Assembly: GCF_001888165.1 (NCBI RefSeq)
Contig: NZ_CP015455.1
Coordinates: 3,032,001-3,096,000 of the forward strand
Source of the DNA: Syntrophotalea acetylenica
GTDB lineage: Bacteria > Desulfobacterota > Desulfuromonadia > Desulfuromonadales > Syntrophotaleaceae
Reading direction: 5' to 3'
Length of the DNA stretch: 64,000 bases
A model generated the notes under the pieces. The model ran no database searches. It was not told the origin of the DNA and was given only the letters and a program-made list of their open reading frames with translations. This document shows, one piece after another, positions 25,071 to 33,722 of this stretch. The position numbers were made by a program, and so were the translations under genes. Each line of letters opens with the position of its first letter. Within the stretch, counting starts at the first letter, position 1.

Positions 25071-26228
25071 ATGGGTCTGTTATCCAATACGGTAAGTATC
25101 TGTCAGTTCAATGTGGTCGGCGAAACACCGCCGGAGGATTTCATCGAGTGGGCCGGCCGCTGCCTGGCCGGACAGGCTTTCCAGAGTATCGAGGGCAGCA
25201 GCGAGGAGCAATCCGTGGGATGGGTCCATCTGGACGACTTCGAATCCTGCGATTTCACTTCCCCCGAGGCGTATGCGCGGGACCACTATCTCACCTTCAG
25301 TCTGCGACGCGATCGCCGGCGCATTCCCGGCGGGCTGCTCAAGGCCCACCTGGAACGGGCCGAGCAGAAATTTCTTGCCGACCATCCCGGCCTGCAGCGG
25401 GTTCCCAAAAACAAGCGCGAGGAATTGCGCGAAGCGGTACGCGGCACCCTGCTTTCCCGCACCCTGCCGTCGCCGGCCACCTTCGACGCGGTCTGGGATA
25501 CACGCAACGGCCGCCTGACGCTGACCACCCTCAATGGTCAGGTCATCGAACTGTTCGAAAATTTGTTCAAAACCTCCTTCGAAGGCTTGCGCCTGGTCGC
25601 GGTACATCCCATGGCCCGGGCAGAAGCGGTGCTTGACGAAAGCCTCAAGCCGGCATTCCAGAACCTCAACCGGGCAGTGAACGATGCCGTGCTCGACCAG
25701 ATCAGGGACAACCTGTGGCTGGGGTGGGATTTTCTTCGCTGGCTGGTCGACCGCACCCTCCACTCCGGGTCCGAATACCGCGTCAGCCAGCCGGGACCGG
25801 CCCTCGACGGAGAGGGTTTCACCGCCTATCTCAACGACCGGCTGGTCCTGAGCGGCGGCAACGATGAAGGCACCCAGAAAATTACCGTCGCCGGCCCCCA
25901 GGACCATTTTGACGAAACCCTGGCGGCGCTCGAAACGGGCAAGGACATCGGAGAGGGAACCCTGTACCTCGAAAAAGGCGAACTGCAATGGAAACTGACT
26001 CTCAAGGGAGAATTGTTCCAGTTCGGCGGCTACCGCTGCCCTGCGGTCAAACTGGAAAAGGATGCGTTGACAGACGAAAGCAGTGAACGCCTGGCGGTCT
26101 TTTTTGAACGCATGTATGTCCTGGAAGAAGGCCTGCAACTGTTTGACAGCCTGTTGCGCGCATTTCTCGAAGCGCGCCTGTCGGAGCAGTGGTGCCCCCC
26201 TCTGACTGAGCCCCCTGCCGTCGGTTGA
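25071..26228 (+). CDS. rdgC: RdgC-like recombination-associated protein
   Basis: 385 residues. The N-terminal SICQFNVVG, SVGWVHLDD and the Arg-rich SLRRDRRRIPGGLLKAHLE segments fit the RdgC family, a ring-shaped DNA-binding protein that modulates RecA; the putative exonuclease label in databases is historical. The protein is longer than E. coli RdgC (303) and the fit is at family level only. AAAGGAGGATCCC precedes the ATG. Transcribed alone; a 9-bp GC hairpin at 26243-26274 follows but has no T-run. Confidence 0.72.
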   Translation: MGLLSNTVSICQFNVVGETPPEDFIEWAGRCLAGQAFQSIEGSSEEQSVGWVHLDDFESCDFTSPEAYARDHYLTFSLRRDRRRIPGGLLKAHLERAEQKFLADHPGLQRVPKNKREELREAVRGTLLSRTLPSPATFDAVWDTRNGRLTLTTLNGQVIELFENLFKTSFEGLRLVAVHPMARAEAVLDESLKPAFQNLNRAVNDAVLDQIRDNLWLGWDFLRWLVDRTLHSGSEYRVSQPGPALDGEGFTAYLNDRLVLSGGNDEGTQKITVAGPQDHFDETLAALETGKDIGEGTLYLEKGELQWKLTLKGELFQFGGYRCPAVKLEKDALTDESSERLAVFFERMYVLEEGLQLFDSLLRAFLEARLSEQWCPPLTEPPAVG

Positions 26229-26482
26229 TGGCAAACAGTACCCCGGCGGGATCCGTTTAAACGTGTCCCGCCGGACTCCGAAGGCTCTTTCCTGCCGGTT
26301 CCGCCGCCCCTCCAGCCGCTTTGGCTGCCTATAAAATACCAGAGACGAACGAGCAAGTACCCTTTACCACAAATGGTAGATTTTTATGTCTTTCTAATGT
26401 CGGAAATCAGGCGTATAAGTAATAAATCGTTTGCCGCCGACACCTTCCGCCTGATCCGCCGACAAAGGGATGACTTATTACC

Positions 26483-28732
26483 ATGACCAAACCATCCATT
26501 TTTCAACGGCTCTTTTGCCATCTTCCCGACATGCTGGCCGTCATCGACCGCGATCATCGCCTGATCATGTGCAATTGGCGCAGCGGCTACGATTATGTCC
26601 CCGAAGAACAGCGGCAGGGGCGGCCGCGCTGCTATGAAGTTTTTTACCCCGGCCAGGGCAGGCCCTGTGATCCTTGCCATGCCATGGAGGTGTTCCGCAG
26701 CGGCAAGCCGCTGGTCACCGAAAAATACAACGCCCGTGTCGGCCACCTTGAAGTACGCTGCTTTCCGATCCACGATGAGCACGGCAAGCTGACCATGGTG
26801 GCGGAACAACTCTGCGATATCAACCAACGCAAAGCCGCGCTGGAAAACCTGGCCACCCGTGAAGCGCAGTACCGCACCCTGGTGGAAAGCCAGGTCGATC
26901 TGATCTGCCGCTGGCGACCCGACACCACCCTGACCTTCGTCAACGCCGCCTATTGCCGTTTTTTCGGGAAAACTCGCGAGCAGCTGATTGGCGCAAAATT
27001 TCTGGATATCACCCCCCCGAAGATGCGCCCTCCCGTCGAGGCTCATGCCGTGTCGCAGATGGAAAACCCGCGTGTGACAACGGTCGAGATCGAAATCTGC
27101 AACCCCGAGGGCGAGGTGCGCTGGCAGAGCTGGACCGACTGCCCCATTTTTGACGAACAGGGCCAACTCCTGGAGTTTCAGTCGGTGGGAAGGGACATCA
27201 CCCAGGAAAAACACGCCCTTGAGCGCGTGCGTGAAAGTCAGACCCGGTACCGAAATTTTTTCGAAAACGACCTGACCGGAGATTTCATCGCAACCACCGA
27301 CGGCTATCTCGTCGACTGCAATCCCGCCTTTTTGCGCATCTTCGGCTTCCCCTCCCGTGAACAGGCGATGAAAAAAAACCTGCTGGAACTGTTTTTTCAG
27401 GATGACAGGCCTGCCGAATTTTTCGACACGCTGCAGCAGCAGGGAAAAATGGAATACATCGATATTACCACCTGCAAATGCGATGGAACCCCTTTGCACC
27501 TGATTGCCAATCTGGTCGGTGAGTACGACGGGGATGGACAACTTAAAGCCGTCGAGGGGTTTCTTTTCGACAACACCGATCTCAAAAACCTGCAGAAGCA
27601 GTTTCTGCATGCCCAGAAGATGGAAGCCATGGGCCGACTTGCCGGCGGTGTGGCGCATGACTTCAACAATCTGCTGACGGTGATCAGCGGCTACAGCCAG
27701 TACCTGCTTCAGAAATACCCCGATGAAACCCTGCAGGGCTGTCTGGAGCAGATTGTCAAGGCCGGGGAACAGGCAGCCTCCCTGACCAGCCAACTGCTGG
27801 CTTTCAGCCGCCGGCAGGTGATGCAGACCAGGGAAATGGATCTCAATGCGGTCACCGCCGACATGCAGAAAATGCTGCGCCGCATCCTCGGGGCGGATGT
27901 CGAACTGGTGGTGATGCGCGACCCTCGGCTCGGGCTGATCAATGCCGACCGCGGCCAGATCGAGCAGGTGATTGTCAACCTGGCCGTCAATGCAAGGGAT
28001 GCCATGCCCAACGGCGGTAAACTGACCATCGAGACCATCAATATCGAACTCGATGAAATCTACTCCAGCTGGCATGCCGGACTGGCTCCGGGCTATTACG
28101 TCATGATGTCGGTTACCGATACCGGCTGCGGCATGGATACCGAAACCATAAACCAGATCTTCGAGCCGTTCTTTACCACCAAGGAAACGGGCAAAGGCAC
28201 CGGACTGGGTTTGTCCACGGTCTACGGCATTGTGCAGCAGAGCGGCGGGCATATTCATGTCTACAGCGAGCCGGGACTGGGCACCACCTTCAAGATCTAC
28301 CTGCCCCGCATCGACAGCCCCTTACATGACACGACCCGCGAAACGGCCGCAAGCCCGGTTCAGAGGGGCACCGAAACCATCCTGCTGGTGGAAGACAACG
28401 AATCGGTGCGCGATCTCGCCCACATGGTACTGAAAGGCAACGGCTACAGAATCCTCGAGGCATCCGGCCCCCAGGAAGCCCTGAAAGTCTTCGACGGTCA
28501 CGACGGTCACGTTCACCTGCTGCTGACCGACGTGGTCATGCCCGGCGGGAGCGGCCCCACCCTGGCCGAGGAACTGCGCAACCGCCAGCAGGACCTAAAG
28601 GTGCTCTATGTTTCCGGCTACCCCCAGGATACCCATGCCATCCGGGATCTCGACACGCAAAAGGGCGCCTTTCTGGCCAAGCCCTTCACGCCCGTTTCCC
28701 TCGGGCTGAAAGTCCGGGAAATCCTGGGCTGA
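26483..28732 (+). CDS. PAS-domain hybrid histidine kinase with C-terminal receiver
   Basis: 749 residues, no membrane segment, so cytoplasmic. Three PAS regions (about 8-110, 125-250, 255-370), then HisKA with GGVAHDFNNLLTVISGYSQ (His392), HATPase_c with N-box NLAVNARDAMPNGG near 510, G1 DTGCGMD and G2 GKGTGLGLSTVYG, and a receiver domain from about 635 with phospho-acceptor Asp683 in LLTDVVMPGG. The first PAS contains CDPCHAMEVF, a possible Fe-S or heme-type Cys pair. The HDFNN type usually passes phosphate to its own receiver. No separate response regulator is adjacent. Confidence 0.92.
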   Translation: MTKPSIFQRLFCHLPDMLAVIDRDHRLIMCNWRSGYDYVPEEQRQGRPRCYEVFYPGQGRPCDPCHAMEVFRSGKPLVTEKYNARVGHLEVRCFPIHDEHGKLTMVAEQLCDINQRKAALENLATREAQYRTLVESQVDLICRWRPDTTLTFVNAAYCRFFGKTREQLIGAKFLDITPPKMRPPVEAHAVSQMENPRVTTVEIEICNPEGEVRWQSWTDCPIFDEQGQLLEFQSVGRDITQEKHALERVRESQTRYRNFFENDLTGDFIATTDGYLVDCNPAFLRIFGFPSREQAMKKNLLELFFQDDRPAEFFDTLQQQGKMEYIDITTCKCDGTPLHLIANLVGEYDGDGQLKAVEGFLFDNTDLKNLQKQFLHAQKMEAMGRLAGGVAHDFNNLLTVISGYSQYLLQKYPDETLQGCLEQIVKAGEQAASLTSQLLAFSRRQVMQTREMDLNAVTADMQKMLRRILGADVELVVMRDPRLGLINADRGQIEQVIVNLAVNARDAMPNGGKLTIETINIELDEIYSSWHAGLAPGYYVMMSVTDTGCGMDTETINQIFEPFFTTKETGKGTGLGLSTVYGIVQQSGGHIHVYSEPGLGTTFKIYLPRIDSPLHDTTRETAASPVQRGTETILLVEDNESVRDLAHMVLKGNGYRILEASGPQEALKVFDGHDGHVHLLLTDVVMPGGSGPTLAEELRNRQQDLKVLYVSGYPQDTHAIRDLDTQKGAFLAKPFTPVSLGLKVREILG

Positions 28733-28757
28733 ACCCCTTTTCGGTTTCACCTTTCAA

Positions 28758-28791
28758 AAAAAACCGCCTAAATACATCCAGGCGGTTTTTT
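28758..28791. terminator. Bidirectional terminator between hybrid kinase and queH
   Basis: AAAAAACCGCCT and AGGCGGTTTTTT form a perfect 12-bp stem with a 10-nt loop between two convergent genes. Confidence 0.9.
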
Positions 28792-28825
28792 CAGGGAAAC
28801 AGCAAATCACAGCTTATTGTTTTTG

Positions 28826-29482
28826 TCAGGCATCGCATTCGCTGATATCGCGGTCGATAATCTCCTGACCCTTTTCCACGCGTCGGCGGTTGGCGTCGCG
28901 CAGGCTGAAGACACATCCGCAGTATGGCTGCTGGTAAAATCCTTCACGGCGCGTCACTTCGAGCATGCGCTGCGCGCCACCCTGTTTTCGCCAATTCACC
29001 GGCCAGAAGCTCACTCCGGCATGCCGGGCGGCAACCGCATGGCCGGCGGCATTGACCTGCTCCAGATCCTTCCAGCGGGAAATGCCCAGGGTTGTGGCAA
29101 AAACCTCAAAACCGTGAAACTCCGCATATTCGGCCGTGGCCTCCAGGCGCATCCGGAAACAGGTCTGGCAGCGCTCGCCGCGCTCGGGTGTATCCTCAAG
29201 ACCATCCACCGCACCGAACCAGGCCTCCGGAGCATAATCGGCATCCACAACCACCACGCCGAGTCTGGCCGCAAAGGCCTTCATCTCCTCCTTGCGCCTG
29301 AGATACTCGTCGCGCGGATGAATGTTCGGGTTGTAGAAAAACAGAAACACCTCGACGCCGGACCCGGTCAGTGTTTCCAGGATGCCCCCGGCACAGGGCG
29401 CGCAACAGCAGTGCAGCACCAGGCGGCGCGCGCCGCCGGGAATCCGAAGATCGCCAGAAGTTTTTCGATTTTCCAGAGTCAC
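28826..29482 (-). CDS. queH: Epoxyqueuosine reductase QueH
   Basis: Last step of queuosine synthesis on tRNA by the non-cobalamin QueH family (formerly DUF208). 218 residues; the N-terminal LHCCCAPC, the CQTCFRMRLE motif near 105 and PYCGC near 190 supply the Cys ligands of the Fe-S cluster and adjacent metal. FFYNPNIHPRDEY is the family signature. GTG at 29482 has GGAGGTGAG at good spacing; the GTG three codons earlier overlaps that site and is less likely. No other que gene is adjacent. Confidence 0.9.
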   Translation of the reverse strand: MTLENRKTSGDLRIPGGARRLVLHCCCAPCAGGILETLTGSGVEVFLFFYNPNIHPRDEYLRRKEEMKAFAARLGVVVVDADYAPEAWFGAVDGLEDTPERGERCQTCFRMRLEATAEYAEFHGFEVFATTLGISRWKDLEQVNAAGHAVAARHAGVSFWPVNWRKQGGAQRMLEVTRREGFYQQPYCGCVFSLRDANRRRVEKGQEIIDRDISECDA

Positions 29483-29600
29483 CGGACTCACCTCCGTTGG
29501 ATGTCATGTCGGAAAACAGCCTCTGCCGACCAGTATATCCTCGGGGCGGGCTTCACACAAGCACCACGCCGGCCCGACGCGCCCTCCGACAAAACAACTC

Positions 29601-29637
29601 TTGACAACAGCTGGTATTTGGTTAATTGTACAAATAC
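29601..29637 (+). promoter_or_regulatory. Promoter and ArsR-type operator of the arsR operon
   Basis: TTGACA at 29601 with AATTGT 17 bp later. A perfect inverted repeat GTATTTG-N10-CAAATAC (29614-29637) overlaps the -10 region, where an autorepressing ArsR dimer would be expected to bind. Gene start is 24 bp further on. Confidence 0.6.
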
Positions 29638-29661
29638 ACAAGTTCCAGAAAGGAGAACGAT

Positions 29662-29976
29662 TTGCCTAGCGAAAGTGAAAGGCTGCTGTTTTTCAGCGAT
29701 TTTTTCAAGGCCCTCGCGCATCCCACCCGCATTCATCTTGTTGAAGATCTGGCGGAAGGCGAAAAATGCGTCTGCGACCTGGCCGCGAAAATCGACGCGG
29801 ATATTTCAACCGTGTCACGCCACCTGCGCGAACTGCGCAATGTCGGTATTGTCGCCTGCGAAAAACGCGGCAATCAGGTTTTTTACCGCCTGCGCGCCCC
29901 CTGCATCCTCAATTTCCTGCAGTGCCTGTGCAGACTCGGCCAACAGCCCGCATCAGGCCGCAGACAAGGAGTCTGA
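29662..29976 (+). CDS. arsR: ArsR-family metalloregulator
   Basis: 104-residue winged-helix repressor. Motifs: FFKALAHPTRIHLVEDL near 11, the metal-sensing EKCVCDL (CxC, alpha-3 site, As/Sb type) near 33, and STVSRHLRELRNVGIV recognition helix. Extra Cys residues near the C-terminus (CILNFLQCLC) could contribute to binding. TTG start with AAAGGAG is favoured over an in-frame TTG at 29626 that lies in the operator. First gene of a three-gene operon. Confidence 0.88.
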   Translation: MPSESERLLFFSDFFKALAHPTRIHLVEDLAEGEKCVCDLAAKIDADISTVSRHLRELRNVGIVACEKRGNQVFYRLRAPCILNFLQCLCRLGQQPASGRRQGV

Positions 29977-29978
29977 CC

Positions 29979-31292
29979 ATGGATTGGAAAAAGGAATGGA
30001 AACCGCTGGCCTGGATCGTTGGCGGGTTCGTGCTCTGCTACTATCTGCCTGTCGACTGGCTGCGGGGTCTTGAGCGCCTGCAGAACGCAGTATGGGAATC
30101 CCTGTACCTGGTTCGCTGGTATGCCCGGGAGCATGTGCTGCTGTGCCTGGTGCCGGCTTTTTTTATCGCCGGCGCCGTCGGCGTTTTTGTCAGCCAGGCC
30201 TCGGTCATGAAATATCTCGGCGCCCGCGCCAACAAGGTGCTCGCCTATGGTGTCGCCTCCGTCTCCGGTGCAATACTGGCGGTTTGCTCCTGCACCATCC
30301 TGCCGCTGTTTGCCGGCATTTACCGCATGGGCGCCGGGCTTGGACCGGCCTGCGCCTTTCTCTACTCCGGCCCCGCCATCAATATCCTGGCCGTCATTCT
30401 GACGGCGCGGATCCTTGGGCCGGAACTCGGCATTGCCCGCGCCATCGGAGCGGTGCTGTTCAGTATTATCATCGGTCTGTGCATGCATCTGCTGTTCCGC
30501 CACGAAGAACTGGAAAAAAACCCTGCGAACATGGCCATGCCGGAACCGGAAGTGACCCGGCCGCTGTGGCAGAATGCAGTCTACTTCGCTGCGATGGTCG
30601 GTATCCTGGTATTTGCAAACTGGGGGCGACCGTCCTCCGAAACCGGCCTGTGGCATAGCATCTATGCGTCCAAATGGATGATCACGGCGGGTTTTGCCGC
30701 ACTGCTGGGACTGATCCTGGTGCGCTGGTTCCAGCTTCGCTGGTGGAAAATCGCACTCGCAGCATTGCCGGTGGCGCTTCTGGCCCTGGCTTTTCCGGAA
30801 ACCCCGGGCATTGCCTTCGTGGTCGGCATCCTCGAATTATCGTTCATCCTGCAGACCGAAGGAGAGGAAATGCGGGAGTGGTTCGATGTTTCCTGGGGAT
30901 TCGCCAAGCAGATTCTGCCCCTGCTGCTGATCGGAGTGGTCATCGCCGGGGCGCTGCTCGGACAACCGGGATCCGAAGGCCTGATCCCCTCGGAATGGGT
31001 TGCGCGCTCGGTCGGCGGCAACTCGCTGAGCGCCAATTTGTTCGCGTCCGTGGCCGGTGCCTTCATGTATTTCGCCACCCTGACGGAGGTCCCGATTCTG
31101 GAAGGATTGCTCGGCTCCGGCATGGGCAAGGGTCCGGCCCTGGCCCTGCTGCTGGCCGGTCCGGCACTGAGCCTGCCGAACATGCTTGTAATCCGCAGCG
31201 TGATGGGGACCAAAAAAACCCTGGCATTTGTCACGCTGGTGGTGATCATGGCCACCGCAAGCGGTTTGATTTTCGGCACGTTCTGGGGCTGA
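29979..31292 (+). CDS. ArsP/DUF318-type permease
   Basis: 437 residues with about 10 hydrophobic segments. VCSCTILPLFAGIYRMGAGLGPA near 105 and SGPAINILAV match the DUF318/ArsP (YraQ-like) permeases, in which conserved Cys residues take part in substrate export. Known members export trivalent organoarsenicals or Cu/Zn; the substrate here cannot be told from sequence. Two bases after arsR, with AAGGA upstream; followed by the thioredoxin-like gene. Confidence 0.85.
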   Translation: MDWKKEWKPLAWIVGGFVLCYYLPVDWLRGLERLQNAVWESLYLVRWYAREHVLLCLVPAFFIAGAVGVFVSQASVMKYLGARANKVLAYGVASVSGAILAVCSCTILPLFAGIYRMGAGLGPACAFLYSGPAINILAVILTARILGPELGIARAIGAVLFSIIIGLCMHLLFRHEELEKNPANMAMPEPEVTRPLWQNAVYFAAMVGILVFANWGRPSSETGLWHSIYASKWMITAGFAALLGLILVRWFQLRWWKIALAALPVALLALAFPETPGIAFVVGILELSFILQTEGEEMREWFDVSWGFAKQILPLLLIGVVIAGALLGQPGSEGLIPSEWVARSVGGNSLSANLFASVAGAFMYFATLTEVPILEGLLGSGMGKGPALALLLAGPALSLPNMLVIRSVMGTKKTLAFVTLVVIMATASGLIFGTFWG

Positions 31293-31340
31293 CCGGAATC
31301 GGGCCAAAGCAACGGATGTGTTACCTATAGAAAGGAAATC

Positions 31341-31577
31341 ATGATGAAAAAGATTCAGATTCTCGGCAGCGGCTGCAAAAAATGCCAGACCCTTTACGAG
31401 CAGGCCCAGGCGGTCGCCGATGCGCTCGGCATCGAATACGAGATGGTCAAAGTCACCGATATCAAGGAAATCACCGCGTTTGGTGTCATGATGACGCCGG
31501 CGCTGGCCGTCGACGGCGAAGTCAAGGTCTCTGGCAAGATACCCAAACCGGACGAGTTAAAAAAGTATCTGTCCTGA
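31341..31577 (+). CDS. Thioredoxin-like redox-active disulfide protein
   Basis: 78 residues of the small TM0996/MTH895 thioredoxin family: IQILGSGCKKCQTLYEQA with the CKKC active site and MMTPALAVDG with the cis-Pro. These small proteins commonly follow ArsP-type permeases after an ArsR gene, suggesting a role in keeping substrate or permease thiols reduced. Start after AGAAAGG. Ends the operon; a GC-rich hairpin without a clear T-run follows at about 31606-31645. Confidence 0.86.
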   Translation: MMKKIQILGSGCKKCQTLYEQAQAVADALGIEYEMVKVTDIKEITAFGVMMTPALAVDGEVKVSGKIPKPDELKKYLS

Positions 31578-31661
31578 AACGGCTCTTCGTCGGCAATCAT
31601 TTTTGTGCCGGGGGCCTTCGGCCGTCAAGGCCGTCGCCCCCCGGACAGGTGCCGACGACAA

Positions 31662-32864
31662 TCAACACACCGGGTACTTGCCCTCGATCAACTCCCCGCA
31701 CAGCCTACCCACCTTCGCCAGCGCATCTTCCAGGATAGTCCGCGCTGTCCGGCTGACCATGTCAAACGGCTGCCCCGGAGCGGGCAGGATCCGGGCCGCC
31801 ATCATCTGCGGACGATCGACGGGCATACCGATCCGGCTGACCAGAAACACGTAAACCTCCTGCAATGCCGGAATCTGTTCGTAAATCGCCCGCGCCGCCT
31901 GATGCGCCAGCACGTTGTAGATTTTTCCGACATGGCTTACCGGATTTTTGCCCGCCACCGCTTCGGTTCCGATGGGGCGGCCGACGGGGATCAGTCCGTT
32001 GACGCGATTGCCCCTGCCGACCTGGCCGGAATCGGCATCTTCCGCTGAAGTCCCGAGCAGGCTCAGATAAACACCCCCAAGACCGCGGCCGGGGACATCC
32101 AGGGCATTGAGACGGACGCGAACCGCCTCGAACCCCGGCCACCTTGCCGCGTAATGTTGCAGATCCGCCAGCAGCATCCGTTTGCGTTCGAAATAGCTCC
32201 CCTCGCTGGCAACCTGCAGGGCCAGCAATGGCATGGCGACGGTAAAGTCGACCTGCCGGCCGCGGCGCACCCCCATGACCTTGACATCCTCGCCGGTGTC
32301 GGGAAACCGGGTCTTGAAATCGACACCGTTGACATACCGTTCCAGATCCAGCACGGCCTGTTCCGTCGGGCTCAAGGGATAATAGCCGACGGCCGCTGAG
32401 CTGTCGTTGGCGCACCTTAGGGCTTCGGACCTGGCAAAAATATCGGTCAGTTCTTCCGATCCCGGGGACAGAACCACCCGACAGTCGAGATGCCGCTCCG
32501 GATCGACGAACCGCATGTGGCCTCTCAGCCAGTCTTTGGCCGCGGTCGTTGCGATTTCGTTAACGGGAATCCTCTTGCCTTTTGCCAGGACGGTGGCGCG
32601 ATCACCGATCGTCAACTCCATCGGTTTGAGAATTCGGCCGCCGCCAAACCATTTTTCGGTGCTGCCGGCAGTCAGCAACCCCTTATCGATATTGTGGTGC
32701 AACACCGCCCCGAATTCTTCCAGATAATAGCGCGACAGTTGCAGGGACACTTCCTCCAGCATGGCATCGCACATGCTGTCGGGATGACCCAGCCCCTTGC
32801 GTTCCACGATTTCGAAAGCCTGATCGGCCACCGCCGGGCACTGCAAAGGTTCCACCAGAATCAT
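31662..32864 (-). CDS. mat: Archaeal-type methionine adenosyltransferase
   Basis: Makes S-adenosylmethionine from ATP and methionine. 400 residues, matching the archaeal MAT family, not bacterial MetK: ERKGLGHPDSMCDAMLEE near 17, HNIDKGLLTAGS near 50, VGYYPLSPTEQAVLDLERYV near 160, and GRGNRVNGLIPVGRPIGTEAVAGKNPVSHVGK-type block near 275-305. ATG at 32864 has AAGGAGG; an in-frame start 19 codons upstream is not needed. Sporadic in bacteria, so transfer is likely. It is alone, convergent with the arsR operon; whether a metK exists elsewhere is unknown. Confidence 0.9.
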   Translation of the reverse strand: MILVEPLQCPAVADQAFEIVERKGLGHPDSMCDAMLEEVSLQLSRYYLEEFGAVLHHNIDKGLLTAGSTEKWFGGGRILKPMELTIGDRATVLAKGKRIPVNEIATTAAKDWLRGHMRFVDPERHLDCRVVLSPGSEELTDIFARSEALRCANDSSAAVGYYPLSPTEQAVLDLERYVNGVDFKTRFPDTGEDVKVMGVRRGRQVDFTVAMPLLALQVASEGSYFERKRMLLADLQHYAARWPGFEAVRVRLNALDVPGRGLGGVYLSLLGTSAEDADSGQVGRGNRVNGLIPVGRPIGTEAVAGKNPVSHVGKIYNVLAHQAARAIYEQIPALQEVYVFLVSRIGMPVDRPQMMAARILPAPGQPFDMVSRTARTILEDALAKVGRLCGELIEGKYPVC

Positions 32865-33023
32865 TTGCCGCCTCCTTGCATCAGAGTCTCGGACCCATGC
32901 ATCTCGACCTTCCGCTTTCAATTGTACAGTGCTTTTTCCCGGAAGCCATTCGGCCGTGTCTGCCTTGCGGGCCTCAACTTGATTCCGGAGGGGGAAATAT
33001 GTTAGGCCTCAAGGGCATGTGCT

Positions 33024-33042
33024 CATCCGGAAGCGCCGGATG
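33024..33042. repeat. CATCCGGA-family hairpin
   Basis: CATCCGG-AAGCG-CCGGATG, seven-base perfect arms, in the divergent gap upstream of the MarC-family gene. Same core as at 946-974 and 5407-5423. Confidence 0.45.
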
Positions 33043-33093
33043 GAACCGCCTTGACCATAAGAAATTCAGACCAGAGCCCCTGGCCAGAGAGGA

Positions 33094-33711
33094 ATGATGC
33101 TCGAATTTTTAAGCGCTTCGACACTGTTGTTCATGTTGCTGAACCCGTTTTTACTGGTGGTTTACCTCATCGATGTGTTCCAGAAATTGTCCACCGCCAT
33201 TTTCGCGCGGGTTATCCTGCGCGCCGGTTGCATCAGCATCGGGGTATTCACATTTTCCGCACTGCTGGGGGAGATGGTTTTTCGGGACATCCTGCAGGCC
33301 CGCTTCGCGGCGTTTCAGATCTTCGGAGGGATCGTTTTTTTGCTGATCGGCTTGCGCTTCGTGTTCCATGGCAATGCCGCCATCGAGGCACTGCGCGGTG
33401 AATCCCGGTACATTGCCGGCGCCATTGCCATGCCGCTGATGATCGGTCCCGGCACTATCGGCGCCAGCATCCTGATCGGCAAGCGCCTGGGACCGGGGCT
33501 GGCCGTGTTGTCCATTTTTCTCACGGTACTGCTGAGCGCGGCGGTCATGATCCTTCTCAAGCGTATACATGATGTGGTGCGATCCCACAACGAACCGATG
33601 CTGGAGCGTTATATCGAAGTCGCGGGCCGGATTACCGCCCTTGTGGTGGGGACCTTTGCGCTGGAAATGATTATGCAGGGTGCGGAGGGCTGGTTGCGGA
33701 CCTTTTTCTGA
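33094..33711 (+). CDS. MarC-family integral membrane protein
   Basis: 205 residues, six hydrophobic segments. LMLLNPFLLVVYLID at the start, FQIFGGIVFLLIGLRFV near 73 and AIAMPLMIGPGTIGASI near 110 (the MPL-x-GPG motif) are MarC (UPF0056) hallmarks. Function is unknown; early links to multiple antibiotic resistance were not sustained. ATGATG start with GAGAGGA upstream. Convergent with tamB, nine bases between the two stops. Confidence 0.87.
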   Translation: MMLEFLSASTLLFMLLNPFLLVVYLIDVFQKLSTAIFARVILRAGCISIGVFTFSALLGEMVFRDILQARFAAFQIFGGIVFLLIGLRFVFHGNAAIEALRGESRYIAGAIAMPLMIGPGTIGASILIGKRLGPGLAVLSIFLTVLLSAAVMILLKRIHDVVRSHNEPMLERYIEVAGRITALVVGTFALEMIMQGAEGWLRTFF

Positions 33712-33722
33712 TTCGCCGCGCA

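Noticed and set aside
26384-28258. A 624-codon open frame antisense to the hybrid histidine kinase
   Set aside because: It mirrors codon structure of the GC-rich kinase gene, has no ribosome site or recognisable domain, and the kinase reading has full domain content.
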